Positions 8,582 to 16,912 are shown, numbered from the stretch's first letter. The stretch: DNA of 64,000 nucleotides from Clostridia bacterium (GCA_017399225.1 JAFQEB010000041.1:28571-92570); one strand, 5' to 3'. Numbers and translations are program-made. The notes: generated by a model from the sequence alone, not told the origin.

Positions 8582-8622
8582 CATGTTGGGGGTCATCCGC
8601 TTTGCGGATGACCCCCAACATG
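8582..8622 (-). terminator. Perfect 19-bp hairpin at the end of the envelope operon
   Basis: CATGTTGGGGGTCATCCGC is followed after three bases by its exact reverse complement. It lies 12 bases past the DUF896 stop, so it probably ends the leftward operon, although neither strand has a real T-tract. It may instead, or also, be the 5' end of the rightward transcript from the 8550-8578 promoter. Confidence 0.55.
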
Positions 8623-8634
8623 CGTTATGTACCG

Positions 8635-8853
8635 TCAGTGCTTCACCGGCGGATTTTTCTTTTTCAGCGGCTCGGTGGTGCCGTCGGGCCGCTGGATGAC
8701 GATGCCGTCCAGCATGGCCCGGGTATTCTCGCGCCACTCGGCGATGTACTGCTGGCGCAGCGCAGCCTGCTCGGCGGCCTCGGCCTCCGTCAGGCCCTCG
8801 GCCTTCTTCTTGCGGGCCAGCTCGTTGATGCGGTCGATCTGCTTCTTGTCCAT
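8635..8853 (-). CDS. DUF896 (YnzC-like) protein
   Basis: A 72-residue protein beginning MDKKQIDRINELARKKKAEG, with the helical hairpin and EQAALRQQYIAEWR motif of the DUF896/YnzC family. Function is unknown; B. subtilis YnzC is an SOS-operon passenger. The ATG is one base after the stop of the Lgt-like gene, with AAGGAG inside that gene's last codons, so the two are translationally linked. It is the last gene of the leftward operon. Confidence 0.9.
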   Translation of the reverse strand: MDKKQIDRINELARKKKAEGLTEAEAAEQAALRQQYIAEWRENTRAMLDGIVIQRPDGTTEPLKKKNPPVKH

Positions 8854-8854
8854 G

Positions 8855-10018
8855 TCAGTTCTCCTTGGAGACCTCGTCCGCCGGCGGAACAAGGCCGAAA
8901 TTTTCAGCGTGGTGCGTACGGTCAGCAGTATGTGCTTCGGCGTGCAGCGTCATACCCGTCCAGCCCAGCAGGAACAGGTCGCAGGCCATGATGCCCCAGA
9001 GCACCAGACGGTAGTGGTCGCCCACGTCCATCGTGCGGTCGATGATGGCGGCGGCGATGGCAATGATGGCAACGATGGCTGGGGGCAGGATGCGCTTCAG
9101 CCCGTCCCTGCGCCAGGCCAGGCACCACGGGACGATCGTGCAGCCCAGCAGGCCCGCCATGACGTAGCCCACGATGACGACGCTGAAGTAGGGATTGTCC
9201 GCGCCCTCGACGCTGAATTCCTGCACCACGCCGGAGAGGATGCACACCGCGGCCAGCAGCCAGGCGGTCAGTACGCGCTTGCCGTTGCGCGCCCAGCGGG
9301 CCCGCTGGCTCCAGATGACCATGGGGATCACGGCCAATGCCAGCGCGCCGACCTGGTTGATCTTCACAAAGTGGATCACCTTCATGTGGCTGCCGTTGAG
9401 CATGGATTCCAGCACGGTCTGGGTGCAGCCGTAGAGCAGCAGGAAGGACAGGAAGGTGTCGCCGGGATGCGCCTTGCGGCGGATGACCAGCAGGGCTGCG
9501 AGGATCGCTGCTGCGGCGATGGCCTCATAGGCAAAGACGGGATGGGTGTATGCGAAATCGCCCATGCTTTCCGTCAGACTGTCGAGGAAGGAAAAGACCG
9601 GGGAGTAGTAGGGATAGCCCCAGCCCATACCGGCAAGGGGTTCGGCCAGACGCTCGATCAGGAGCGCTGCGGGCATACCGAGGGCGATACAGTCCAGCAG
9701 GTCGCAGCTGAAGAGTCTGCGCCATTTTGCGGTGATCAGCGCCGCAACGATCACGCCCAGCATCGCGCCAAGCATGGAATAGCCGCCGTCCGGCAGGACA
9801 AAAATCAGCTCGGGCCGCCCGATCGTCTCGGTGTAGTAGGGCAGGCTGGCCAGGCAGTAGACCAGGCGGCTGCCGATGAGCGCCAGCGGGATGGCCAGCA
9901 CGGCAAAGCGGATGAGGCTGCCGTAATCCAGCCCGGATTTGCGGCCCGCCAGATATGTTGCAGCAAGCATCGCAGCCATCGCCAGCGCGGCCAGAATGCC
10001 ATAAAGGGTGAAGCCCAT
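8855..10018 (-). CDS. Prolipoprotein diacylglyceryl transferase-like membrane protein
   Basis: The 387-residue protein has about ten membrane segments and the general Lgt layout: an early GSRLVYCLA, a YSMLGAMLG block, a central HPVFAYEA and a LLYGCTQTVLESMLNGSHMK block. The classic Lgt signature G-R-x-G-N-F-x-N-x-E-x-x-G is not intact; the matching place reads ERLAEPLAGMGWG. It is also longer than ordinary Lgt (about 260-300) by a C-terminal extension. It may be a divergent paralogue rather than the housekeeping enzyme. GGAGG lies eight bases before the ATG. Confidence 0.7.
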   Translation of the reverse strand: MGFTLYGILAALAMAAMLAATYLAGRKSGLDYGSLIRFAVLAIPLALIGSRLVYCLASLPYYTETIGRPELIFVLPDGGYSMLGAMLGVIVAALITAKWRRLFSCDLLDCIALGMPAALLIERLAEPLAGMGWGYPYYSPVFSFLDSLTESMGDFAYTHPVFAYEAIAAAAILAALLVIRRKAHPGDTFLSFLLLYGCTQTVLESMLNGSHMKVIHFVKINQVGALALAVIPMVIWSQRARWARNGKRVLTAWLLAAVCILSGVVQEFSVEGADNPYFSVVIVGYVMAGLLGCTIVPWCLAWRRDGLKRILPPAIVAIIAIAAAIIDRTMDVGDHYRLVLWGIMACDLFLLGWTGMTLHAEAHTADRTHHAENFGLVPPADEVSKEN

Positions 10019-10021
10019 GCG

Positions 10022-10966
10022 TTACTCCTCCCCATCCAGGCCGTGGTCAACGGCGGTGGCGATGTAGATGATATCGGAAACGGAGCGCTCGCCCTTGACG
10101 GTCTTGTCGGAGTAGTTTTCTCCGCCGAACCACATCAGCGCGCTGTTGCCGCCGTCCAGGTTATAGGCCTGCTGGCAGCCCTGCTCGTGCATCCATGCGG
10201 CCAGCTCGTCCGTGGAGCAGCCGTCGCTGTTCTTCCGGCGGCCGTCAACCACCACGAACATGTATTCCAATTCGCCCATCTGGCCGATGGCGCAGCGGGG
10301 CTCGGAGGTGGAACGGGTATTGTACTTGTTGCCGTTCTTGATGTAATACTCCGGGCTGGGGAGCAGCTCGCCGTCCTTGATCAGCGCGGGGCCGAAGTGG
10401 AAGGCGTTGGGGAAGGTGAGGCCCTCGGTGGACAGCAGCGCCTTGAGCTCGGCAGGATCGGACTGGAGGATAATGTGGAAGTTACCCTTGTCATCCACCA
10501 GCAGCATGTCGTACACGTCCTTGGGGCTCTTGCGGTACACGTTGTACTGACGCACGACGTAGCCGTTCTTGGCGTCAGAGAAGTAGTCGCCGCCGATGGC
10601 TACCACAGCGTTCTGGTTCTTGGCCATGGTGGAGATCTTGTTGGTGCGGGTCGCCTTTTCGTTGGCCAGGCCGGTGCGCAGCTGGGTGGGATCGGCGATC
10701 TTGACGCGGGCGACGTTGAAGGTGGAATCGCCCACCTCGACCCGCTCCGTGGTGACGGTCAGGGAATCGTCCTGATAGCCGTTCCGTTCGCCGTTTTCGT
10801 CCACGGTGTAGCCGTCGGGGTTCGGCACATGGCCGGGGGTCAGATCCATGGGCAGGGGGGTAATGGCAGCGGCCTGGGCAGGAGTCTCCTCCGCGGGAGC
10901 CTCACAGAATGCCGTGCCGGGGATCAGCAGTGTCAGCAGCAGGAAAAGAGCGGTCAGCTTGCGCAT
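10022..10966 (-). CDS. Secreted phosphodiester glycosidase-family protein (NAGPA domain)
   Basis: A 314-residue exported protein with a signal peptide (MRKLTALFLLLTLLIPGTAF, then CEAP) and a NAGPA/exopolysaccharide-related domain. Diagnostic pieces are VVAIGGDYF, TSEPRCAIGQ, FVVVDGR and AYNLDGGNSALMWF. Relatives cleave GlcNAc-1-phosphodiesters or act on wall polymers. The TAFCEAP stretch could be read as a weak lipobox. The ATG at 10966 was chosen for GGAGG nine bases upstream. It sits inside the envelope operon. Confidence 0.85.
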   Translation of the reverse strand: MRKLTALFLLLTLLIPGTAFCEAPAEETPAQAAAITPLPMDLTPGHVPNPDGYTVDENGERNGYQDDSLTVTTERVEVGDSTFNVARVKIADPTQLRTGLANEKATRTNKISTMAKNQNAVVAIGGDYFSDAKNGYVVRQYNVYRKSPKDVYDMLLVDDKGNFHIILQSDPAELKALLSTEGLTFPNAFHFGPALIKDGELLPSPEYYIKNGNKYNTRSTSEPRCAIGQMGELEYMFVVVDGRRKNSDGCSTDELAAWMHEQGCQQAYNLDGGNSALMWFGGENYSDKTVKGERSVSDIIYIATAVDHGLDGEE

Positions 10967-10994
10967 GGCAGGATTCCTCCAGATCGTATTGTGA

Positions 10995-11168
10995 TTACAG
11001 GAAGTCGTAGGCGTCATCGGCGTCTTCTTCGGTTTCAAGGGGCGCGGCCATATCCATGTGGCGGGCTCGTGCCTCCTCGGTGATGGTGGGCGAGGCAACG
11101 GCCCACGCAAAGCCGACAAGCATCAGCAGCGCCAATGCGGTCAGGCAGATATTCTTCCAGTTCTTCAT
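10995..11168 (-). CDS. Small membrane or secreted protein, 57 aa
   Basis: A complete small reading frame, ATG to TAA, fills the gap between the glycosyltransferase and the NAGPA gene. It starts two bases after the glycosyltransferase stop with AAGGAG overlapping that stop. The product has an N-terminal hydrophobic helix (ICLTALALLMLVGFAWAVA) and an acidic tail (ETEEDADDAYDFL). Spacing, ribosome binding site and a sensible signal-anchor pattern argue that it is real. No family is recognised. Confidence 0.7.
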   Translation of the reverse strand: MKNWKNICLTALALLMLVGFAWAVASPTITEEARARHMDMAAPLETEEDADDAYDFL

Positions 11169-11170
11169 GC

Positions 11171-12274
11171 TTACTCCTTATCGGCCTTGTCCGGGGCAAA
11201 GACCCACTTGTTCTGCACGCGGTAGCTGACCAGGTAGAGCACCGTGTCGATCACGATCTTGCTCAGGCTGTCCAGGGCCTTAGGCATGCCCAGCACGCCC
11301 AGCAGCGCCACGCCGGCGTTGGACAGGCAGATGATCACCAGGCACAGCAGCGCATAGCGGACAGCTGTTTTCAGCGTGTTCTGGCGGAACTTGAAGACGA
11401 AGTTGCGGTTCAGCAGGAAGTTGCAGGGGGCGGAGATCAGCCTGGCCACCAGGCCGCTGACGAAGATGATCACCTCGCGGCTCCACGGAACGGCGGAAAG
11501 CACCACATGCTCCATCAGCGCGAAGATGCCGTTGTCGATCAGGAACGATACGATGGACGCGCCCATGAACTTGATAAAGCTGCCCAGGATCACCTTGTAG
11601 ATGCGGTAGCTGTCGCGGATGGGGTGGAAGTGGGTGCCCTCGTTCTCGTTTTCGTAGACGGTTTCGATGGTGATGGGCACCATGTCCATCTTCGCGCGGG
11701 CACAGGCGATGAGCACCTGCATCTCGTACTCGAACCTTTCGCCGGGCACGTCGATCATGAACTGCAGGTCTTCGCGCTTGAAGGCTCGCAGGCCGGTCTG
11801 GGTGTCCGGCAGCCAGGTACCGTAGAAGAGCTTGAAGACCAGGCTGGTGGTCTTGTTGCCAAAACGGCTCTTGGGCGGCACGTGGGGCAGGTCAAAGTCG
11901 CGGCTACCCAGGTACAGCACGCGCCGGTCCTCCGTCAGGGCCTGGGCGAGCTTCCAGCAGTCCTCGACGGTGTGCTGGCCGTCCGCATCGGCGGTGATGA
12001 CGCCGCTGGCCTCGGGGATGTTGTCCCGGATGTAGGCATAGCCGGTCTTGAGCGCGCAGCCCTTGCCGCGGTTGACCTCGTGGTGCAGCACGGTCACGCC
12101 GTCCATCTCCGCCAGCTCGCTGAAGATGCCCTGATACTTCTCGCTGCTGCCGTCGTCCACGATCACCGCGCGGGTGAAGCCCTGGGCCATCAGGCGGCGC
12201 AGGTAGGCGGGCAGACGGTCATCCGGCTCCAGGGAGGGAATGAGGATGACAGCGGATTCGGGCTTGAGTGTCAT
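11171..12274 (-). CDS. Family 2 glycosyltransferase with C-terminal GtrA domain
   Basis: A 367-residue fusion. Residues about 5-215 are a GT-A glycosyltransferase of the dolichyl/undecaprenyl-phosphate type (AVILIPSLEPDDRL, AVIVDDGSS, TADADGQH with the metal-binding DxD). Residues 225-360 are a four-helix GtrA domain (FIKFMGASIVSFLIDNGIF, CNFLLNRNFVFKF), thought to flip the lipid-linked sugar. Together they would supply a membrane sugar donor for decorating wall polymers. The start could be the ATG at 12304 overlapping the upstream stop as ATGA; 12274 fits the family better. Confidence 0.88.
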   Translation of the reverse strand: MTLKPESAVILIPSLEPDDRLPAYLRRLMAQGFTRAVIVDDGSSEKYQGIFSELAEMDGVTVLHHEVNRGKGCALKTGYAYIRDNIPEASGVITADADGQHTVEDCWKLAQALTEDRRVLYLGSRDFDLPHVPPKSRFGNKTTSLVFKLFYGTWLPDTQTGLRAFKREDLQFMIDVPGERFEYEMQVLIACARAKMDMVPITIETVYENENEGTHFHPIRDSYRIYKVILGSFIKFMGASIVSFLIDNGIFALMEHVVLSAVPWSREVIIFVSGLVARLISAPCNFLLNRNFVFKFRQNTLKTAVRYALLCLVIICLSNAGVALLGVLGMPKALDSLSKIVIDTVLYLVSYRVQNKWVFAPDKADKE

Positions 12275-12300
12275 AGGAATCACATACCTTTCGTATCGGT

Positions 12301-13824
12301 TCATTGCATGTATGTATCCAGATAATCTGTGATCAGGCCGGACATATCCTGCCCGGCGTGACGGTTGATGAGCTCGGTGAGATCCTCGCGGCCGGCGATG
12401 CGGAAACGGTATTGCTGCTGATAATCCAGCAGCAGGGCGTCCAGCGCATCCTTGCCCATGAAGGTCTCCAGCGCGATCCACAGCGCTGCGCCCCGCTGGT
12501 ACACCACATAGCTGTACTCCGTCAGGTCGGCGAAGTAGCTGATGGGGCTGCCGGGGGTCACGCCCCGGGGGATGGTGATACGCAGGCTGGCCTCGATCCG
12601 GTCGGTGATGACGCGGCTCCGGTCGGCGGCGCTGTACCAGTCGCCGGCATAGTCCGCAAAGGCGTATTCGCACAGGGCTTCATCCTGCCAGGGCTGATAC
12701 CAGCCGTCGCTGCCGACCATGACGGCCCACCATTGGTGCGCGGTCTCATGGGCAACGACGTATTCCAGCAGGATGTCGTTGGCTGCGATCATATCCGAGG
12801 CGATCATGACCATGCCGGGATATTCCATCCCGCCGTAGGGGAAGGGTGCTTCAGCCAGCGTGAAGGTCGGGTATGCGTAGCTGCCCCAGCGCTTCCCATA
12901 GCTGTCAAGGGCCTGGATGGCGCAGCGCAGCATGGCCTCGGCGTCCTGCTGGGTTCCGGCACAGGCGGTGACGAGGGTATCGCCTGCCATGCCCTGCGCG
13001 CAGTGAAAGTGGTCGCTGATGACCAGCGCGAAATCCCGCAGGGCTTTGGCGGAAAAATCATAGTGCAGCTGGCCGTTGCGGCGGCTTGGCTCATCCCAGA
13101 CGGAGGCGGCTGCGGTGTAGCCATCGGGTACAGTCAGCGCGACCTCCCAGTTGGCGCATTCGGACAGGAAGGGATCACCGATAGCGGCATAGGCGTCGGT
13201 GCGCCAGGCGCCATCCTGCCACAGCGCCGGCACGGGAAAGACATTGCCCAGCATGAAGAAGCCATCCGCATAGCCGAAACGGCTGGCACAGCGGGGGATC
13301 TCCACCGTGTACTGCAGGCGGACAAGGGCCTGTGAACCCTCTGCCCATGCGGCTGGCAGGGACAGCACGGTCTGCGCCTCATCCAGCCAGTGCCAGATGG
13401 TGACGCTGCCGTTGACGAAGGCCTTCTCCAGCTTCAGCCCGCCGGGATCAAAACCGGCAGGATAACAGGCGTAGTACAGCTCGTCCGAGGCGGCAGGGGA
13501 GGTCTCCTGGGCCAGGTAGGCCCCCGACCAGCTGCGCAGCATCACGGCGGCCTGATCCTGGCCGGTGCGATTGCGCAGCGTCATTTCCTGCGTGACCGTC
13601 AGCTGCCTGCCTTCGGGGTCGAACGCCGCATCGATTCGGATGCTGTCCAGCCCGGCAGAAGCCTCGATCAGCATGGCGCTTTCGTCGGGCAGGAAGGGGG
13701 CTTCCGTCCGCTCATGGGTGACGAGCAGGTAAACGCCCGCGCCCAGCGCCAGCATCATCAGTACGATCAGCGTGGCCCACAGCCACGCCCGCCGGTTATC
13801 CGCCGGCGACAGCTTCTGCCTCAT
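12301..13824 (-). CDS. Membrane-anchored M1-family metallopeptidase
   Basis: The 507-residue protein has one N-terminal membrane anchor at about 13-35 (AWLWATLIVLMMLALGAGVY) and an M1 aminopeptidase-like extracellular domain. Zinc ligands are visible: HETAH at 359-363 and Glu382 in WQDEALCEYA, 19 residues on; the substrate motif is GGMEYPGMV at 331-339. It lacks the C-terminal helical domains of large M1 enzymes. The ATG was chosen for AAAGGA seven bases upstream. It heads the envelope operon and has its own promoter. Confidence 0.88.
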   Translation of the reverse strand: MRQKLSPADNRRAWLWATLIVLMMLALGAGVYLLVTHERTEAPFLPDESAMLIEASAGLDSIRIDAAFDPEGRQLTVTQEMTLRNRTGQDQAAVMLRSWSGAYLAQETSPAASDELYYACYPAGFDPGGLKLEKAFVNGSVTIWHWLDEAQTVLSLPAAWAEGSQALVRLQYTVEIPRCASRFGYADGFFMLGNVFPVPALWQDGAWRTDAYAAIGDPFLSECANWEVALTVPDGYTAAASVWDEPSRRNGQLHYDFSAKALRDFALVISDHFHCAQGMAGDTLVTACAGTQQDAEAMLRCAIQALDSYGKRWGSYAYPTFTLAEAPFPYGGMEYPGMVMIASDMIAANDILLEYVVAHETAHQWWAVMVGSDGWYQPWQDEALCEYAFADYAGDWYSAADRSRVITDRIEASLRITIPRGVTPGSPISYFADLTEYSYVVYQRGAALWIALETFMGKDALDALLLDYQQQYRFRIAGREDLTELINRHAGQDMSGLITDYLDTYMQ

Positions 13825-13863
13825 GCACATGTCCTTTCGGGGTTCCATAAGAAACCACCATAC

Positions 13864-13892
13864 ATTATACACCAAACAGCCGCAATACACAA
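13864..13892 (-). promoter_or_regulatory. Promoter of the envelope operon
   Basis: TTGTGT, 17 bases, TATAAT on the minus strand. The -35 box is in the loop and the spacer is in one arm of the upstream gene's terminator (13875-13907). Confidence 0.75.
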
Positions 13893-13907
13893 GGCATTGC
13901 GGCTGTT
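13875..13907 (-). terminator. Terminator-like hairpin after the YbaK gene
   Basis: AACAGCCGCAAT pairs with ATTGCGGCTGTT (12 perfect pairs) around a nine-base loop, 35 bases past the YbaK stop. The downstream tail TGGTGTATAAT is poor in T because it is also the next promoter. Confidence 0.65.
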
Positions 13908-13941
13908 CGGGTTGTAAAATTCATATGAACGGGCTGGAAGA

Positions 13942-14427
13942 TCATTCCTCGCGGCACAGTGCGGCGAAGCTGGCACGGGTGCAGCTGACCAGCGCCTCCA
14001 CGCCCAGGATGACCTGGCAGCCCCGCACGCCCGCGGAGACGCTGATGCGCGTGAGTTGCGATGCGTCCTCCTGAATAAAGGTGGGGAAGGTCTTCTTCAT
14101 CCCGATGGGGCTGCACCCGCCCCGCAGATATCCGGTCAGGGGCAGCAGCTCCTTTTGCGGCAGCATGGCCACGGACTTGTTGCCCGTGGCCCTCGCGACG
14201 GCCTTCAGATCCAGCTCCTTCTCCACCGGGATCACGCAGACCAGATACTTGAGTTTATCCCCGGTCAGCACCAGGGTCTTGTACACCATGTCGGCGGGCA
14301 GCTGCACCTTTTCGGCCACCAGCTTGCCGTCGTAGTTCTCGTCGGATACGTCGTATTCGCGGGTCTCATAGGGGATCTTCGCCGCGTCCAGGTGACGCAG
14401 CACATTGGTCTTGATGGCTTTGGCCAT
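13942..14427 (-). CDS. ybaK: Cys-tRNA(Pro)/Cys-tRNA(Cys) deacylase, YbaK/EbsC type
   Basis: The 161-residue protein has the YbaK fold signature: KTNVLRHLDAAKIPYE, VYKTLVL, KYLVCVIPVEKELDLK, and GYLRGGCSPIGMKK, which carries the active-site Lys/Gly loop. Family members hydrolyse Cys-tRNA(Pro) mischarged by prolyl-tRNA synthetase. It is monocistronic, with its own promoter, and divergent from the CofE-like gene. The start is the ATG after GGAGGCG. Confidence 0.9.
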   Translation of the reverse strand: MAKAIKTNVLRHLDAAKIPYETREYDVSDENYDGKLVAEKVQLPADMVYKTLVLTGDKLKYLVCVIPVEKELDLKAVARATGNKSVAMLPQKELLPLTGYLRGGCSPIGMKKTFPTFIQEDASQLTRISVSAGVRGCQVILGVEALVSCTRASFAALCREE

Positions 14428-14463
14428 AACGAAAATCGCCTCCGGTGTTTCGCTCCGGTATTG

Positions 14464-14492
14464 ATGATAGCACGCCGGCGGCCGGATTGCAA
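14464..14492 (-). promoter_or_regulatory. Promoter of the YbaK gene
   Basis: TTGCAA, 17 bases, TATCAT on the minus strand, about 35 bases before the ATG. Confidence 0.65.
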
Positions 14493-14522
14493 GCCCTGCC
14501 CGGGCAGCGGTGCGTTTTCCAT

Positions 14523-14551
14523 TTGACATCCACTGTATAAGAGAGTAAAAT
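14523..14551 (+). promoter_or_regulatory. Promoter of the CofE-like gene
   Basis: Consensus TTGACA, 17 bases, TAAAAT, 36 bases before the ATG at 14587. Confidence 0.75.
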
Positions 14552-14586
14552 AATTGAGATATTACCACCAAAGGAGGATGTTTCCC

Positions 14587-15330
14587 ATGGCATCTGACAA
14601 CAAGAACCTTGCATCCCAGCGCCGCGAAGAAAGCGGCATTGTATATTTTGACCGCGGCACCCGCGAGGGCCGCGACGGCAAGAAGTACGACCGCTTCGCC
14701 ATCCAGACCCACTTCGTCGAGGTGGGCGAGGACGCCTCCGCACTGATCGAGAAGTATGTCCGCCCCCTGTACCAGGAGGGCGACTGCGTGGCCATCACCG
14801 CCAAGGTCATGGCGATGTGCACCGGCAACGTCAAGAAGATGGAGGACATGAAGCTGGGCTTCTTTGCAAAGCTCATGTCCAAGTTCGCCGGCATCAACTC
14901 CACTGGCGTTGGTATGCACGAGCCCTACAAGCTCCAGCTGGTTATCGATATGGTGGGCCTGCCCCGGGTGCTCTTTGCGGGCTTTGTGTCCGCCATCACC
15001 CGCCCCTTCGGCGTGAAGGGCCTGTTCTACAAGATCTGCGGCCACGGCGTAGCGGGCATTGACGGCTTCTACTTCCGCTCCAGCTTTGAGCGCTACAAGA
15101 CCCTGGCCCTCATCAACCCCGAGAACCCTGTCGAGCTCTCCAACGAGATGACCGCCAACACCGGCATTCCGGTGGTCATCATGGACGCCAACGACATCGA
15201 CCAGAACCAGCTGGGCAAGTGCGACACCTTCCCCCTGACGGACGATCAGATCCAGGACGCCCTGAAGGACAACCCCTGCGGCCAGGGCGACGAGCTGACC
15301 CCTATCATCCTGATCCGCCCGCTGGCGTGA
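14587..15330 (+). CDS. Coenzyme F420-0:L-glutamate ligase-like protein
   Basis: The 247-residue protein resembles the CofE/F420-0 gamma-glutamyl ligase family: an early YDRFAIQTHFVEVG, GDCVAITAKVMAMCTGN, a hydrophobic centre, and IPVVIMDANDIDQNQLG near the end. Clostridia do not generally make F420, so the true substrate is probably another carboxylate to be amidated (inference). It has a strong SD (GGAGG, nine bases from the ATG) and its own promoter, and is followed after eight bases by the MBL-fold gene. Confidence 0.75.
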   Translation: MASDNKNLASQRREESGIVYFDRGTREGRDGKKYDRFAIQTHFVEVGEDASALIEKYVRPLYQEGDCVAITAKVMAMCTGNVKKMEDMKLGFFAKLMSKFAGINSTGVGMHEPYKLQLVIDMVGLPRVLFAGFVSAITRPFGVKGLFYKICGHGVAGIDGFYFRSSFERYKTLALINPENPVELSNEMTANTGIPVVIMDANDIDQNQLGKCDTFPLTDDQIQDALKDNPCGQGDELTPIILIRPLA

Positions 15331-15338
15331 GGTGGAGG

Positions 15339-16223
15339 ATGCGGAAGCTGACATGGCTCATCCTGCTCCTGTGTGCCCTGCTGTGCGTGCCTGCTGCGGC
15401 GGAAACGGCGCAGGAGAATAAGCTCCTGGAAGTCCACCAGATGATGCTCGGCTGCGCGGACGGCTACCTGATCCGCCTGGGCGATATCGATGTCCTGGTC
15501 GACGGCGGCAACGCCAATCCGCAGCTGCCCACGGACGACGTGGTCAACTACCTGCGTGCCGCAGGCGTGGACAGGCTGGACGCGGTCATCATCACCCACT
15601 GGCATCTGGATCATTGCATGAACCTGAACAAGGTGCTCGCGGAGTTCGGCGACGCAGAGACGGCAGTTTATTCGCCTGCCGACCGGGTGCCGGATGAGAT
15701 CGACAACGGGACGGTCATTGTAAAGATTGGCCCGTTGACCGCCGGAACCCATCAGCAGATGAAGATGGGCGACGCGCTTGAAATGGGCGGCATGAACATC
15801 ACCTGCATCGGCCCGGAGCGCCTCAGCCTGAACGGCGGCTGCAATGCGGACTCGCTGAACTTCGTCCTGCAATACGGGGAGCGGCGCATCCTCTTCACCG
15901 GCGACTTCGCCCAGAGCAAATGTATCAGCGGCGAATACCGCGAGATGTGCACCGATGTGGATGTGCTGAAATTCCCTCACCACGCCATCGAGCCCTTTGA
16001 GATCGGCACCACGGCCATGCGGACCGTCAGCCCGGAATATGTGCTGGTGCCCGGCGTGGCGAACAAGTACAGGCTGTGGAACTTTGCGGACAACATGGGC
16101 GTCAGGTTCTCCCGGCATAACGTGTACACCAACGCCGACGGCCACGTCGTCATCCTCACCGACGGCGGGGAGTACTTCGAGGTCAGAACCCAGCAGGAGC
16201 CTGCTGATTACGCCAAAGAGTGA
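15339..16223 (+). CDS. Secreted metallo-beta-lactamase-fold hydrolase (ComEC C-terminal type)
   Basis: A 294-residue protein with a signal peptide (MRKLTWLILLLCALLCVPAA, then AETA) and an MBL domain of the ComEC/Rec2 type. It shows DVLVDGGN, the zinc motif THWHLDHCMN, the metal-bridging ILFTGDF and KFPHHAIEPF. Stand-alone relatives act as exported nucleases or hydrolases; none of the ComEC membrane channel is present. The start directly follows GAGGTGGAGG, eight bases after the CofE-like stop. Confidence 0.82.
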   Translation: MRKLTWLILLLCALLCVPAAAETAQENKLLEVHQMMLGCADGYLIRLGDIDVLVDGGNANPQLPTDDVVNYLRAAGVDRLDAVIITHWHLDHCMNLNKVLAEFGDAETAVYSPADRVPDEIDNGTVIVKIGPLTAGTHQQMKMGDALEMGGMNITCIGPERLSLNGGCNADSLNFVLQYGERRILFTGDFAQSKCISGEYREMCTDVDVLKFPHHAIEPFEIGTTAMRTVSPEYVLVPGVANKYRLWNFADNMGVRFSRHNVYTNADGHVVILTDGGEYFEVRTQQEPADYAKE

Positions 16224-16264
16224 TATTCACAACAGATAAAGAGACTGCGAAGGAGCTGCAGACG

Positions 16265-16864
16265 ATGTTTACAGATATCGGGAATAAGATCAAAATGGTT
16301 GCAATGATCTTCTGCCTGTTGGGGATCGCCGCGAGCGTCATTGCAGGCATCGTGATGCTTGTCATATTTGAGGGCAGCTTGATGGGCTTTGCGATCAGCG
16401 CCGGCGTGGTCGTCGGCGGCAGCGTGCTCTCCTGGCTGGCGAGCCTGCTGTTCTACGGCTTCGGCGAGCTGATCGATGAGACGAAGCGTAATCGGGAGAT
16501 CAATGCGCAGCTGCTGCAGAAGCTTGCGGGACAGGATAGAGAGCCCGTGGTCAAGCGAGCTGAAAGCGCGCCGGTATCTAAGAAGCAGGAAACGCCCAAA
16601 CCCACTTCCGCCGGAGAACCCTGGCAGTGCCGCTGCGGCACAAGGAATGCTGCCAACCAGATCTTCTGCTCCTACTGCGGAGAAATGAACCTGAAGCAGC
16701 AGGCGAAGCCGAAGACGCCCCAACAGACGGCTGCTGCTGCGCCTCAGGTGAACGCAGCAACGGGTAATCCGGTACGGATGACCGCCAATATGTGGACCTG
16801 CAGCTGCGGCAGGAAAAACAGCCAGGGTGACAAGAACTGTACCTTCTGCGGACGGGACAGGTAA
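16265..16864 (+). CDS. Membrane protein with two C-terminal zinc ribbons
   Basis: A 199-residue protein with two membrane segments at about 10-36 and 42-66, then a charged linker and two CxC...CxxC zinc ribbons: WQCRCGTRNAANQIFCSYCG near 120-139 and WTCSCGRKNSQGDKNCTFCG near 177-196. The paired zinc ribbons suggest a protein- or RNA-binding tail. No enzyme domain is present. The ATG at 16265 is preferred because AAGGAG is nine bases upstream; an in-frame GTG overlapping the previous stop is the alternative. Confidence 0.7.
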   Translation: MFTDIGNKIKMVAMIFCLLGIAASVIAGIVMLVIFEGSLMGFAISAGVVVGGSVLSWLASLLFYGFGELIDETKRNREINAQLLQKLAGQDREPVVKRAESAPVSKKQETPKPTSAGEPWQCRCGTRNAANQIFCSYCGEMNLKQQAKPKTPQQTAAAAPQVNAATGNPVRMTANMWTCSCGRKNSQGDKNCTFCGRDR

Positions 16865-16873
16865 AGAAATAAC

Positions 16874-16912
16874 AACCGGGATGCTCTGTGTAAAGGGAGC
16901 ATCCCGGTTTTG
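16874..16912 (+). terminator. Intrinsic terminator
   Basis: AACCGGGATGCT and AGCATCCCGGTT form a 12-bp stem followed by TTTTG, ten bases after the stop at 16864. Confidence 0.9.

Noticed and set aside
8627..11083. 818-codon plus-strand frame opposite the Lgt-like and NAGPA genes
   Set aside because: It mirrors the real genes, has no SD, no recognisable domain and a low-complexity His/Gln/Gly-rich composition typical of antisense frames in GC-rich DNA.
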